Part shown: positions 52,826-61,629 of the stretch, piece by piece
Layout of the letters: every line of letters starts with the position of its first letter
Position numbering within the stretch: position 1 is the first letter of the stretch
Origin: JAJNBA01 sp035512775
Lineage (GTDB): Bacteria; Actinomycetota; UBA4738; HRBIN12
Assembly (NCBI GenBank): GCA_035512775.1
Contig: DATKDI010000048.1
Location: forward strand, 1-64,000
DNA: 64,000 nucleotides
Direction: 5' to 3'
Notes under the pieces: model-generated
What the model was told of the DNA's origin: nothing
Database searches by the model: none
The model's input: the letters and a program-made list of their open reading frames with translations, nothing else
Program-made: the position numbers and the translations under genes

Positions 52826-53664
52826 GCGTGCACGATGACGGGTGTGCCGTACCGCAGCAGAGGGATCAGCCGGTCCAGCGTGGTCTCGGACACACGGACA
52901 CAACCGGCGCTCGCACTTCGACCGATCGACGACGGGTTGTTGGTGCCGTGGATCGCGAGCTGGTTCCCGCCCGTCCAACCTGCGGGAAGTCGAGGCTGGA
53001 TGCCGCTGATGCCGAACGCGAACGTTCCATAGGAACCGCCCGAGAACGGCACGCGATCGGTGACGAAGTACTCGCCGACCGGAGTCGGCGTGCTGGACGC
53101 GCCGGTGGCGCCGGGGGTTCGGAACAGAACCTTTCCGAACTTCCGGACCGTGACCGAGTGCTGCGAGAGGTCCACGTGCACCTGCACGCGTGTCTCGTCT
53201 CGGTCCAGGCCACGGAGACGGATCCAGCCCTCGCGCCGGGGCCATGTATAGGGGAGTTCGACGAGCCCCCAGCGACCGTCGCCCGACACGGTCTCGACCC
53301 ACGCGACGATCGGGATCCCGTAGTACTTGGAGCCCGCGGGGACGACGCCGACCTGCGAAGCGCCCGCACGCGGGCGAGCGTAGGCGGGGAGCGTGCGAGG
53401 CACGTGCACGAGGACGTTGACCCAACGGTCGACGCGCTCGGCGGCACGCACGATCTGGACGGGGTCGGGCCGGATCCCGGTGGCCGGCAGCCCGATGCCC
53501 CGTGGCCGAGGGGTTGCCGCGACCGTGACCGCAACAGAGGCGCGAACCGAAGCACGGGAGGCGCCCGCCTGGGCGCCGACCATGTTGGCCGCCATCGGCG
53601 TGAGCAGCCCGACAGCCAGGGTAAGGAGGATCGCGAGCTTCGAAGAGTGAGCGTGGCGCCGCAT
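52822..53664 (-). CDS. Secreted L,D-transpeptidase (YkuD domain)
   Basis: A 280-residue exported enzyme forming 3-3 cross-links in peptidoglycan or anchoring proteins to it. The signal peptide (LAILLTLAVGLLTPMAANMV) is followed by an SH3-like segment (GASQVGVVPAGSKYYGIPIV) and the YkuD domain (about residues 150-280), with catalytic HGT in LAIHGTNNPSSIG and the nucleophile in SASAGCVRVSE. All catalytic residues are present. Confidence 0.9.
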   Translation of the reverse strand: MRRHAHSSKLAILLTLAVGLLTPMAANMVGAQAGASRASVRASVAVTVAATPRPRGIGLPATGIRPDPVQIVRAAERVDRWVNVLVHVPRTLPAYARPRAGASQVGVVPAGSKYYGIPIVAWVETVSGDGRWGLVELPYTWPRREGWIRLRGLDRDETRVQVHVDLSQHSVTVRKFGKVLFRTPGATGASSTPTPVGEYFVTDRVPFSGGSYGTFAFGISGIQPRLPAGWTGGNQLAIHGTNNPSSIGRSASAGCVRVSETTLDRLIPLLRYGTPVIVHA

Positions 53665-53712
53665 GTTTCCCTATCGGCGGCTCCATCCGGGTACCTAAGT
53701 CGAGGTAGTCGA

Positions 53713-53742
53713 TTGTCCGCCTCGCTCCGCCCGCCGTAGGCT
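53713..53742 (+). promoter_or_regulatory. Promoter of the aldolase gene
   Basis: TTGTCC (53713-53718) and TAGGCT (53737-53742) with an 18-nt spacer. Transcription from about 53749 gives a leader of about 28 nt containing GAGGAG. Confidence 0.5.
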
Positions 53743-53776
53743 GGAAACGGTCCGAGACGAGAGAGGAGCAGGCCGG

Positions 53777-54802
53777 ATGGATGCGATGGATCCGATGCGC
53801 GAGACCGCCCGTGAGCTGGTCGCCCCGGGGAAGGGCATCCTGGCGGCGGATGAGTCCGGCGGGACGATCAAGAAGCGATTCGACCAGATCGGTGTCGACT
53901 CCACCGAGCAGAGCCGCCGCGACTATCGGCAGCTCTTGTTCACCACACCGGGGCTCGGCGAGCACATCTCGGGGGTCATCCTGTTCGACGAGACGATCCG
54001 CCAGTCCACCGACGACGGCACGCCGCTGACCGACGTACTGGAGAAAGCAGGCGTCATCGCCGGGATCAAGGTCGACGCGGGAGCCAAACCGCTCGCCCTC
54101 TTCGAGGGCGAGACGGTGACGGAGGGTCTCGACGGCTTGCGCGAACGGCTCACCGAGTACCGGGAGCTCGGCGCCCGGTTCGCGAAGTGGCGGGCGACGT
54201 ACTTCATCGGCGACGACCTCCCCAGCGACTTCGCGGTCCTCGCCAACGGGCACGCGATGGCGCGGTACGCGGCTCTCTGCGAAGAAGCCGGCATCGTGCC
54301 CATCGTGGAACCCGAGGTGCTGATGGACGGGGATCACGACCTCGCCGCGTGTGAGGCGGCGACCGGGCGCGCGTTGCAGGTCCTCTACGCGCAGATGACC
54401 GATCACCGGGTCGATCTCACGGGGACGCTGCTGAAGGTGAACATGGTGGTCCCGGGGAAGGGCGCCGCGACGCAGGTCGATGACACCATGATCGCGGAGG
54501 CCACCCTGCGCACGCTCCGCGCCCATGTCCCCGAGGAGGTGCCGGGGATCGTCTTCCTGTCCGGCGGGATGACGGACGAAGAGGCGACGAGCCGGCTGAA
54601 CGAGATCAACCGACAGGGTGGCGCTCCGTGGGGGATCTCGTTCTCCTACGGTCGGGCGCTCCAGCAGGGTCCGCTCAAGGCGTGGGGCGGAAGCGCGTCC
54701 AACGTCGAGGCGGCACAGGCTGCTCTCGCGCATCGTGCCCGGATGAACGGGCTGGCGCGGAACGGCGAGTGGTCACCCTCGATGGAGGAGTCAGCCGCCT
54801 GA
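53777..54802 (+). CDS. Fructose-bisphosphate aldolase, class I
   Basis: A 341-residue Schiff-base aldolase cleaving fructose-1,6-bisphosphate. LVAPGKGILAADESGGTIKK is the class I opening; FAKWRATYFIGDDLPSDFAV and GIVPIVEPEVLMDGDHDLAA are conserved; the Schiff-base lysine is in TGTLLKVNMVVPGKGA; and SFSYGRALQQGPLKAWGG is the phosphate end. Class I enzymes are less usual in bacteria than class II. ATG 53777 has GAGGAG upstream. Confidence 0.93.
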   Translation: MDAMDPMRETARELVAPGKGILAADESGGTIKKRFDQIGVDSTEQSRRDYRQLLFTTPGLGEHISGVILFDETIRQSTDDGTPLTDVLEKAGVIAGIKVDAGAKPLALFEGETVTEGLDGLRERLTEYRELGARFAKWRATYFIGDDLPSDFAVLANGHAMARYAALCEEAGIVPIVEPEVLMDGDHDLAACEAATGRALQVLYAQMTDHRVDLTGTLLKVNMVVPGKGAATQVDDTMIAEATLRTLRAHVPEEVPGIVFLSGGMTDEEATSRLNEINRQGGAPWGISFSYGRALQQGPLKAWGGSASNVEAAQAALAHRARMNGLARNGEWSPSMEESAA

Positions 54803-54984
54803 ACCCTTCTGGTCATATCGGGAATGCGATGGGGTCCCATCGCAGAGGCTCAGTTCGCGTTCCCATCCCATCGTCGACACGGGCTCCGACCGCGGGATCC
54901 GTTGCTCGGGGCATCTCACGATCGGCATCGGCGGTCGAGTGACACAGGAGCGCTTCTCCCCCGGCGGACGGTAGGGTCCGCCCG

Positions 54985-55971
54985 ATGAAGATCCTGACGA
55001 TCGGTGGCACGCGGTTCTTCGGACGAGCGTTCGTGGAGGATGCGGCACGCCGCGGCCACGAGGTCTCGGTGTTTCACCGCGGGGAATCGGAGCCGGCGGA
55101 TCTCCCGGACGTCGAACATCTCCACGGCGACCGGAAGGACGGACTGGGGACCCTCGGCGGGAGATCGTGGGACGCCGTCCTGGACACATGCGCCTTCGTC
55201 CCGCGGGAGGTGAGAGAGGTCGCGGAAGCGGTCGGCGATCGCGTCGGCCACTACGCGCTGGTTTCCTCGCTCTCGGTCCATCCCGACGACCTCCCGGTGG
55301 GGGCCAACGAGAACACGCCCACGCACACGCCCCTCGATCCGGACACGGAAGAGGTGACCGACGAGACCTATGGGCCCTTGAAGGTGGCGTGCGAGGCCGA
55401 GGCCGCGGCCGCATTCGCGGGGCGACTCCTCGTGATCAGGCCGGGCTACATCGTGGGACCCCACGACCCGACCGATCGCTTCACCTACTGGGTACGACGG
55501 GCCGCAGCCGGCGGCGAGATGCTCGCCTCCGGCCCTCCCGACGCGTCGATCCAGGGGATCGACGCCCGGGACCTGGGGACCTTCGTGCTGGATCGGATCG
55601 AGGCGTCCGACGCGGACACCTACGGAGTCGTCGGGCCCGCGGAACCGGCGACGATGGCCGACGTGCTCGGATCCGCCCGTTCGGCGGGCCACGCCGACAC
55701 GACGTTCGCCTGGGCCGATCAGGGATGGGTTCTCGGCCTCGGCGATCGGTACGAGACGTGGTTCCCGATGTGGCACCCGCACGTCCCGGGATTCCACGCG
55801 TACGACGCGAAGAAGGCGACCGCGGCCGGGCTGCGGCCACGACCCTTCGACGAGACGATCGCGGACACGCTCGCGTGGGATCGCGAGCGAGGGTTGCCGC
55901 CGCTCGGCGCCGGGATGACGCCGGAGAAGGAGAGCGAGCTCCTCTCGGAGTGGCGCACGCACGAGGGATGA
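54985..55971 (+). CDS. NAD-dependent epimerase/dehydratase-like SDR protein
   Basis: A 328-residue extended short-chain dehydrogenase-like protein. The nucleotide site is ILTIGGTRFFGRAFVEDAAR (GGxxFxG form); VSSLSVHPDDL holds the serine; the Tyr of the YxxxK motif sits in ETYGPLKVACE. RPGYIVGPHDPTDRFTYWVR is typical of isoflavone-reductase/epimerase-like proteins. Substrate unknown. TAGGGT ends 7 nt before ATG 54985. Convergent with the hydrolase downstream. Confidence 0.83.
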   Translation: MKILTIGGTRFFGRAFVEDAARRGHEVSVFHRGESEPADLPDVEHLHGDRKDGLGTLGGRSWDAVLDTCAFVPREVREVAEAVGDRVGHYALVSSLSVHPDDLPVGANENTPTHTPLDPDTEEVTDETYGPLKVACEAEAAAAFAGRLLVIRPGYIVGPHDPTDRFTYWVRRAAAGGEMLASGPPDASIQGIDARDLGTFVLDRIEASDADTYGVVGPAEPATMADVLGSARSAGHADTTFAWADQGWVLGLGDRYETWFPMWHPHVPGFHAYDAKKATAAGLRPRPFDETIADTLAWDRERGLPPLGAGMTPEKESELLSEWRTHEG

Positions 55972-55978
55972 GCGCGAG

Positions 55979-57931
55979 CTACTGCAGGTCCCGCGCGGTC
56001 GTTCGCTCCCATCGCCGCTCGGCGATCCGTTCGTCCCCGTCGTAGACCTCGAGCTCGATCGCCAGGTGCCACCGCTCCGGATCAGATCGGAGCATCGCCC
56101 GCGACTCCGTTCGCACCGAGGCCTCGTCCCAAGAGAGGACGAGCGAGGCACCCGCGCTCGCCCGGCTGTTGCCGGGGTCGTGTGAGCAGACGGTGATCTC
56201 GCCCCAATAGTGATCGGATCCATCGGCGAGCCCGTTCCTCCCGCGAACACCGCCGTGGTCGATCGAGACGCTCCGCTCGCGCGCGAGCACGTCTTCATGG
56301 ATCTTCCACGTGACCTGCGCGGGTAGCGACGGTTGAGGCTCGCCCGGCACGAACGTCGGCGGCTCCAGGAGCGGCGGCCCCTCCAGGACGGGCAGGACGA
56401 GGGTGGACACCGCGCGATCGATCTCGATCGTGCCGGCGAAGGGCGGGGGCCACGACGACGGGAAGTCGCTCCCGGCGAGGTCGAGCCGGATCGTGTGTCC
56501 CGGCTCGAACACGTACGCGGTCGCGTCCAGCTCCACGGTTGCCGTCACGTGTGCACCCGGTGTCACCGGCTCCGGCTGCTCGTCGGAGTCGCGATGCGTG
56601 AGGTTCAAGATCCCGCGCGTCACCATCGCCGACCGGCCGTCGGGCGACACGTCGCAGAGCTTCGCCGACACGAATGCCACCTGAACGGATGAGGCGACCG
56701 AGAGTTCCACTCGCGGGCGACCCATGATCCCGGTTTCCTCCCGGACCGGCCAGTCGTAGACGAGCGAGAACGCCTCGTCGGGTCGCTGGTCCCACGGCAG
56801 ACCGAAGGGCAAAGTGGCGGCGCACCAGATCGACGCGGTGACGCCCACGTCACCGCGGATGTCGAGGACGTCCTTCGTGCCGGACTCGCCGGCAGCCCTT
56901 CCGGGAGCAGCCGCCGCGGAGCTGAGCCGACGGCGGTCCTCGGTCAGCCGAGCCGGCGGCCACGTCGGCTCGGCTCGCCACTCGCCGGCGTACGTGTCGA
57001 CGTCCGGCTCCGGGTCGGTCCATCGCCGCACGAAGATCGAGATCGGAGGCTCGACGTCGATGCTCGTGTCACGACCGAGCCATCGTTGCCACCAATCGAT
57101 CATCACCGGGACGTGATCGATCCGCGGCCCCGGCATCGAGAGCCGGGGGCTCATGTGGCTCCAGGGTCCGAAGAGGATCTTCTTGGGACCCTGGAGCCGC
57201 TCGAACGCGCGGAACGCCATGTTGCGATAGCCGTCGGCGTGGCCGGCGATCACCAAGGTCGCCGCTTCGATCGTGGCGTAGTCGAAGAAGACGGATCCGT
57301 GCCGCCAGTAGTCGTCCTCGTTCTGGTGCTCGAGCCATCCCAATTCCCACGGATCGTTCGCGTCGATCCGCCGCCGCCACTCTTCGCGCCAACCCTCGCC
57401 GTAGACCGAGGGAACCGGAGGCAGCGCGATCAACGCCACCATGTACGCGGGATAGTCGAGGAAGTCGATCCCTCGCCGCGCCCCGCCCCCGTAATGGACG
57501 TCGTCGGTGTAGCGCCGGTCGGTCGCGTAGATCGGGATGATCGCCTTCAGGGCCGGCGGGCGGAGCGCGGCAACCTGGAGCGAGTTGAAACCCGAATACG
57601 ACGTGCCGTACATCCCCACGTTGCCGTTCGACCAGTCCTGTGCCGCCAGCCAGGCGATCGTCGCGACGTGGTCCTGGAGCTCCCGCGCCGTGTACTCGTC
57701 CACCGCGTTCCCCTCGGAGGAGCCAGTGCCGCGGACGTCCGCACGGCAGACCGCGAGGTTCCCCTCGTCGCAGAGACGCCGGTAGATCGCGGTCGCGTCC
57801 GAAAGATCGTCCTTGCGATACGGGCGGGCCTCGAACACCACCGGCCAGGGCGGAGGCGTCTCAGGGAAGTGGAGGGTGACGGCGATCCTCACTCCGTCGT
57901 CCATCTCGAGGAAGCGTCGCTCGTCGGGCAT
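55979..57931 (-). CDS. CocE/NonD family serine hydrolase (X-Pro dipeptidyl-peptidase-like)
   Basis: A 650-residue hydrolase. The N-terminal alpha/beta-hydrolase domain shows VCRADVRGTGSSEGNAVDEY and the nucleophile elbow GMYGTSYSGFNSLQ (Ser about 118); a cap domain and the catalytic His region (FGPWSHMSP) follow; the C-terminal half is the X-Pro/CocE jelly roll (ARVTA-type TATVELDATAYVFEPGHTIR). Members act on esters, acylated drugs or dipeptides. TACCGT lies 8 nt before ATG 57931. Cytoplasmic; no signal peptide. Confidence 0.88.
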   Translation of the reverse strand: MPDERRFLEMDDGVRIAVTLHFPETPPPWPVVFEARPYRKDDLSDATAIYRRLCDEGNLAVCRADVRGTGSSEGNAVDEYTARELQDHVATIAWLAAQDWSNGNVGMYGTSYSGFNSLQVAALRPPALKAIIPIYATDRRYTDDVHYGGGARRGIDFLDYPAYMVALIALPPVPSVYGEGWREEWRRRIDANDPWELGWLEHQNEDDYWRHGSVFFDYATIEAATLVIAGHADGYRNMAFRAFERLQGPKKILFGPWSHMSPRLSMPGPRIDHVPVMIDWWQRWLGRDTSIDVEPPISIFVRRWTDPEPDVDTYAGEWRAEPTWPPARLTEDRRRLSSAAAAPGRAAGESGTKDVLDIRGDVGVTASIWCAATLPFGLPWDQRPDEAFSLVYDWPVREETGIMGRPRVELSVASSVQVAFVSAKLCDVSPDGRSAMVTRGILNLTHRDSDEQPEPVTPGAHVTATVELDATAYVFEPGHTIRLDLAGSDFPSSWPPPFAGTIEIDRAVSTLVLPVLEGPPLLEPPTFVPGEPQPSLPAQVTWKIHEDVLARERSVSIDHGGVRGRNGLADGSDHYWGEITVCSHDPGNSRASAGASLVLSWDEASVRTESRAMLRSDPERWHLAIELEVYDGDERIAERRWERTTARDLQ

Positions 57932-58035
57932 CGGCGCGCACGGTACAACGTGGAGCTACGCCGGTCATGAACATCCAGGCGTCCGCGGGGATGTCGTTCG
58001 CGATCTGGGGGCCGTGGGCGAGGCTCGGCATCTGA

Positions 58036-58827
58036 TCATCGAGATCGCTCGACGGCCGCTCGCCGCTTGGGGTCCGAACGTGCCGCGCGTGTCTGCTCGG
58101 CCGATGGCTCCGGCTCGACCCAGATGAGACGCGCGACCTCTGTGCCGATAGGCCTCGTCTTGTTACCGACCTCCACGGGCACGGCCTGGACGCTCTCGTC
58201 GGCGTCGGTGACCGTGATCCGGGCCCCGGTCACCAACCCGTACGCGTCGAGCTCTCGCAGCAGGTCCGGTGCGTCGTGCTCGGCGACCTCGGATACACGC
58301 CGAACCATGGCGGGCACGCCGGGCTCGAGGTCCGCGAGTGGGACGAGCTCACCGTAGGGTGGCTCCCGCCCAGGGATCACGTTGCCGTGCGGGCACGTGG
58401 TCGGATGTCCGAGCAGCTCGTCCAACCGGTCGGCGACCCGCTCCGACATTCCTGTCGCGAGAAGCTGTGCCTCTTGGTCGGCCGCGGCCCAATCCAGGCC
58501 GAGCACGTCCGTCAACCATCTCTCCAGGAGTCGATGGACGCGTACGATCGCCACGGCAAGCGCTTCCCCCTCGGGCGTGAGCGTCACACTTCGATTTGAG
58601 CCGATCGTCAGCCAGTCGTCGCGGGCTAAGCGCTGGAGTGTGACGGTGACCGTGGATGCGCTCACCCCCATCCATTCGGCGAGCCGCCCAGGCCTGACCC
58701 GTCCCTCCTCGTAGCGGATGTAGAAGATGGTCTCGACGTAGTGCTTGACCGTCTCCATCCGCACAGCGCGACCGGCGGACCCTCCCGCATGGGTCTTCGA
58801 CCGAGCACTGGTCTTCGATCGAGGCAT
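58036..58827 (-). CDS. DtxR/MntR-family metal-dependent transcriptional regulator
   Basis: A 263-residue repressor. Winged helix residues about 25-85 (ETVKHYVETIFYIRYEEGRV, LAEWMGVSASTVTVTLQRLA); a dimerisation/metal domain with HPTTCPHGNVIPG, the canonical Cys/His metal site; and a C-terminal FeoA/SH3-like domain (about 165-235). A basic tail is unusual. It is divergent from the ferric ABC transporter, which it is inferred to repress when iron (or manganese) is replete. TAGGAT lies 6 nt before ATG 58827. Confidence 0.9.
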   Translation of the reverse strand: MPRSKTSARSKTHAGGSAGRAVRMETVKHYVETIFYIRYEEGRVRPGRLAEWMGVSASTVTVTLQRLARDDWLTIGSNRSVTLTPEGEALAVAIVRVHRLLERWLTDVLGLDWAAADQEAQLLATGMSERVADRLDELLGHPTTCPHGNVIPGREPPYGELVPLADLEPGVPAMVRRVSEVAEHDAPDLLRELDAYGLVTGARITVTDADESVQAVPVEVGNKTRPIGTEVARLIWVEPEPSAEQTRAARSDPKRRAAVERSR

Positions 58828-58866
58828 GTGCGCATCCTAGCTGGGCCGGGATTCACTCCTGCTGCG

Positions 58867-58896
58867 GTTGACGCTTCGACGCGTCAAAGCCTAGAG
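58867..58896 (+). promoter_or_regulatory. Transporter promoter with embedded inverted repeat (candidate DtxR-family operator)
   Basis: TTGACG (58867-58872) and TAGAGT (58891-58896), 18-nt spacer, form a strong promoter for the ABC operon. A perfect inverted repeat TTGACGC-6 nt-GCGTCAA (58867-58886) covers the minus-35 and spacer, the ideal place for a repressor. A second dyad (TCCGAC / GTCGGA) follows in the leader. Confidence 0.6.
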
Positions 58897-58945
58897 TTTC
58901 CGACTCTGAAGGTCGGATTCATCTTCACATCCACAGGAGGAGCAG

Positions 58946-59989
58946 TTGGCGCGCGTTCCTCGGACCGGCGTACTTCTTGGGGTCGTAACCGTGCTGGCGC
59001 TCGTCGCGGCGTCCTGCGGCGATGACGGCGGAGCGGCCGGTGCACCCGATGAGGGCGGCTCACTCACCGTCTACAGCGGCCGCGAGGAGGAGTTCGTGGC
59101 CTCGTTGTTCGAGCAGTTCGAGGCCGACACGGGCACGGAGGTCGATGTCCGCTACGGCGACTCGGCCGAGCTCGCCGCTACGCTCGTCGAGGAGGGTGAT
59201 GCCTCGCCGGCCGACGTGTTCTTCTCGCAGGACGCAGGCTCCCTCGGCGCCGTCGCCGAGGCCGGGCTGTTCGCGGAGATCGACCCAGAGACGCTGAACC
59301 GGGTCGAGGAGCGCTTCCGCTCCCCGGAGGGTCTCTGGGTCGGGACCTCGGGACGGGGACGCGTGGCCGTGTACAACACCGAGGTCCTGGACGCCTCCGA
59401 GCTACCGGCCTCGATCCTGGACCTCGCCGATCCGCGGTGGGATGGGAAGATCGGGCTGCCCCCGACGAACTCGTCGTTCCAGACTCACGTGGCCGCGATG
59501 ATGCTCACGATCGGCGACGGTCCCACCCGCGACTGGCTCGAGGGACTCATGGCGAACGGCGTCCGCTTCTACGAAGACAACGGCGCCACCACGCGGGCCG
59601 TGGCGTCCGGTGAGATCGAGGTCGGGCTCGTGAACCACTATTACAAGTTCGAGGTCGAGGCAGAGGACGGGTCCCTTCCGATCTCGAACCACTACTTCGA
59701 ATCCGGTGACCCCGGCTCGTTCGTGAACACCGCTGGGGTCGGGATCCTCGCGAGCAGCGAGCACGATGATGCGGCGCAAAGCTTCGTGGACTACGCCACC
59801 GGCGAGGAGGGCCAGACCTGGGTCGCGACCGAGACGTGGGAATACCCGGTCGTCCCGGGATACGAGCCTTCGGTGGACATCCTTGCGATCAGCCGGTTCG
59901 TGGGGCCCGAGAGCCAGGTGGACCTCTTCGACCTGGGTCCCGTGCTGCCGGAGGCGCTCCAGCTGCTCGCCGAGGTCGGGATGGTTTGA
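58946..59989 (+). CDS. Iron(III) ABC transporter substrate-binding lipoprotein
   Basis: A 347-residue extracytoplasmic binding protein (FbpA/FutA type). The signal peptide ends in the lipobox AASC (about residue 26). LTVYSGREEEFVASLFEQFE and ADVFFSQDAGSLGAVAEAGL are family blocks; NHYYKFE carries the paired tyrosines that bind ferric iron. The start is TTG 58946 with AGGAGGA about 5 nt upstream. First gene of the operon with permease and ATPase. Confidence 0.9.
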   Translation: MARVPRTGVLLGVVTVLALVAASCGDDGGAAGAPDEGGSLTVYSGREEEFVASLFEQFEADTGTEVDVRYGDSAELAATLVEEGDASPADVFFSQDAGSLGAVAEAGLFAEIDPETLNRVEERFRSPEGLWVGTSGRGRVAVYNTEVLDASELPASILDLADPRWDGKIGLPPTNSSFQTHVAAMMLTIGDGPTRDWLEGLMANGVRFYEDNGATTRAVASGEIEVGLVNHYYKFEVEAEDGSLPISNHYFESGDPGSFVNTAGVGILASSEHDDAAQSFVDYATGEEGQTWVATETWEYPVVPGYEPSVDILAISRFVGPESQVDLFDLGPVLPEALQLLAEVGMV

Positions 59990-60030
59990 TCTCGAGCCCC
60001 CGAGCGGTCGAGGCGGGCGTGGGCGCGGCC

Positions 60031-61629
60031 ATGGCCGGCACCGCTCGGCCCAGGCGGCGCGTGCCTGTCGGGCTCGCCGCCGCCGCCCTCGTCGTCTGCG
60101 GGCTCGTCGGGTTGCCGGTCGTCTATCTCGCGTTCCGGGCGGCCGGGGCCTCAGAGGGGAGCTGGGACCTGATCCTTCGGTCCCGCACCGTCTGGCTCGC
60201 GCTACGAACGATCGGCCTGGCGGCAGCGGTGACGGCGACGGCCGGTGCGGTCGGGGTGGCGTTCGCCTGGCTCGCCGTGCGAAGTGACCTCCCCTACCGG
60301 AAGGTGTGGGCGGTCCTCTACGCCCTGCCGCTCGTCGTCCCCAGCTACGTCGGCGCCTTCGTGCTCCTCGCGGCGCTCGGCCCCAGGGGTCTGGTACAGG
60401 GCTGGCTCGAGCCGCTCGGCGTCGAACGCCTGCCGGACATCGGTGGGTTCCCCGGCGCCTACCTCGCCCTGAGCCTCTTCACCTATCCGTACGTGTACCT
60501 GGTGTCCGCGGCCGCCATCCGTGGCCTCGACCCCTCCCTCGAGGAGACCGCACGGACCCTGGGACGGCCTCGCTGGGACGTATTCCGTCGCGTCACGCTC
60601 CCGCTGCTTCGCCCTGCGATCGCCGCCGGAGGGCTGCTTGTCGCGCTCTACACGCTGCATGACTTCGGTGCGGTGTCACTCATGCGGTTCCCGACGTTCA
60701 CGCAGGCGATCTACCTGCAATACCGGGCCGCGTTCGACCGGACCCCGGCCGCGATCCTGTCGCTCATGCTCGTTGCGATCGCACTCGCGGTCGTCGCCGC
60801 CGAGCAGCGTTTCCGGGGTCGTGCCCGCTACTACCGCACGGGTGCCGGCGCCATCCGGGACCTCCCCGCCGTGCCGCTCGGACGCTGGCGATGGGGGGCC
60901 CTGGTGCTATCGGCGGCGGTCGTCGGGCTCGCGCTCGCCCTGCCGGTCGGCGTCCTTCTCCACCTGCTCGTCCGCGGGTTGGATGCGGGGATCCCACTCA
61001 ACCTCACGGTCGGCGCAGCGGGGAACTCGGTGCTCGTCTCTGCCGTCGGCGCCGTCGCCGCGATGCTGCTCGCTTTGCCTATCGCGTCCCTCGTGGCACG
61101 GTATCCGGGGCGGAGGGCCAATGGTGTCGAGCGCGTCGCGTACGCGGGGTACGCGCTTCCAGGGCTCGTGGTCGCGCTCGCCTTCGTCTTCTTCGCGGCG
61201 AGGTATGCACCGGCCGTGTATCAGTCGCTGCCGCTCGTGATCGCGGCCTACGTCGTCCTCTTCTTGCCCCAGGCGGCAGAGCCGCTGAAGTCGGGCCTGC
61301 AGCAGCTGAGCCCGCGTGTCGAGGAGGCGGGGCGCACGCTCGGGCGTGGGCCAGGGGCCGTGTTCCGGCGGGTGGTCCTCCCGCTCCTCGCGCGGCCGGC
61401 GGCCGCCGGGATGGCCCTGGTATTCCTAACCGCGATGAAGGAGCTCCCGGCGACGCTGCTGCTCCGCCCGACGGGCTTCGAGACTCTCGCGACCAGGATC
61501 TGGACGTCGGCATCGGCAGGCCTGTACTCACGCGCGGCCGTGCCGGCCCTGCTGATCGTGTTGGTCTCCGTCATCCCGCTCTCGGCGCTCGCTCGCCGGG
61601 TTGGGGTCGAGGAGATCCGGGGGGACTGA
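60031..61629 (+). CDS. Iron(III) ABC transporter permease (fused, two-domain)
   Basis: A 532-residue FbpB-type permease made of two homologous six-helix halves. Each half has the EAA loop that contacts the ATPase: EETARTLGRPRWDVFRRVTL and EEAGRTLGRGPGAVFRRVVL. ATG 60031 is the first clear methionine; TTG 59986, overlapping the upstream stop (TTGA), would add 15 residues and is also plausible. It overlaps the ATPase start by one base. Confidence 0.9.
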   Translation: MAGTARPRRRVPVGLAAAALVVCGLVGLPVVYLAFRAAGASEGSWDLILRSRTVWLALRTIGLAAAVTATAGAVGVAFAWLAVRSDLPYRKVWAVLYALPLVVPSYVGAFVLLAALGPRGLVQGWLEPLGVERLPDIGGFPGAYLALSLFTYPYVYLVSAAAIRGLDPSLEETARTLGRPRWDVFRRVTLPLLRPAIAAGGLLVALYTLHDFGAVSLMRFPTFTQAIYLQYRAAFDRTPAAILSLMLVAIALAVVAAEQRFRGRARYYRTGAGAIRDLPAVPLGRWRWGALVLSAAVVGLALALPVGVLLHLLVRGLDAGIPLNLTVGAAGNSVLVSAVGAVAAMLLALPIASLVARYPGRRANGVERVAYAGYALPGLVVALAFVFFAARYAPAVYQSLPLVIAAYVVLFLPQAAEPLKSGLQQLSPRVEEAGRTLGRGPGAVFRRVVLPLLARPAAAGMALVFLTAMKELPATLLLRPTGFETLATRIWTSASAGLYSRAAVPALLIVLVSVIPLSALARRVGVEEIRGD

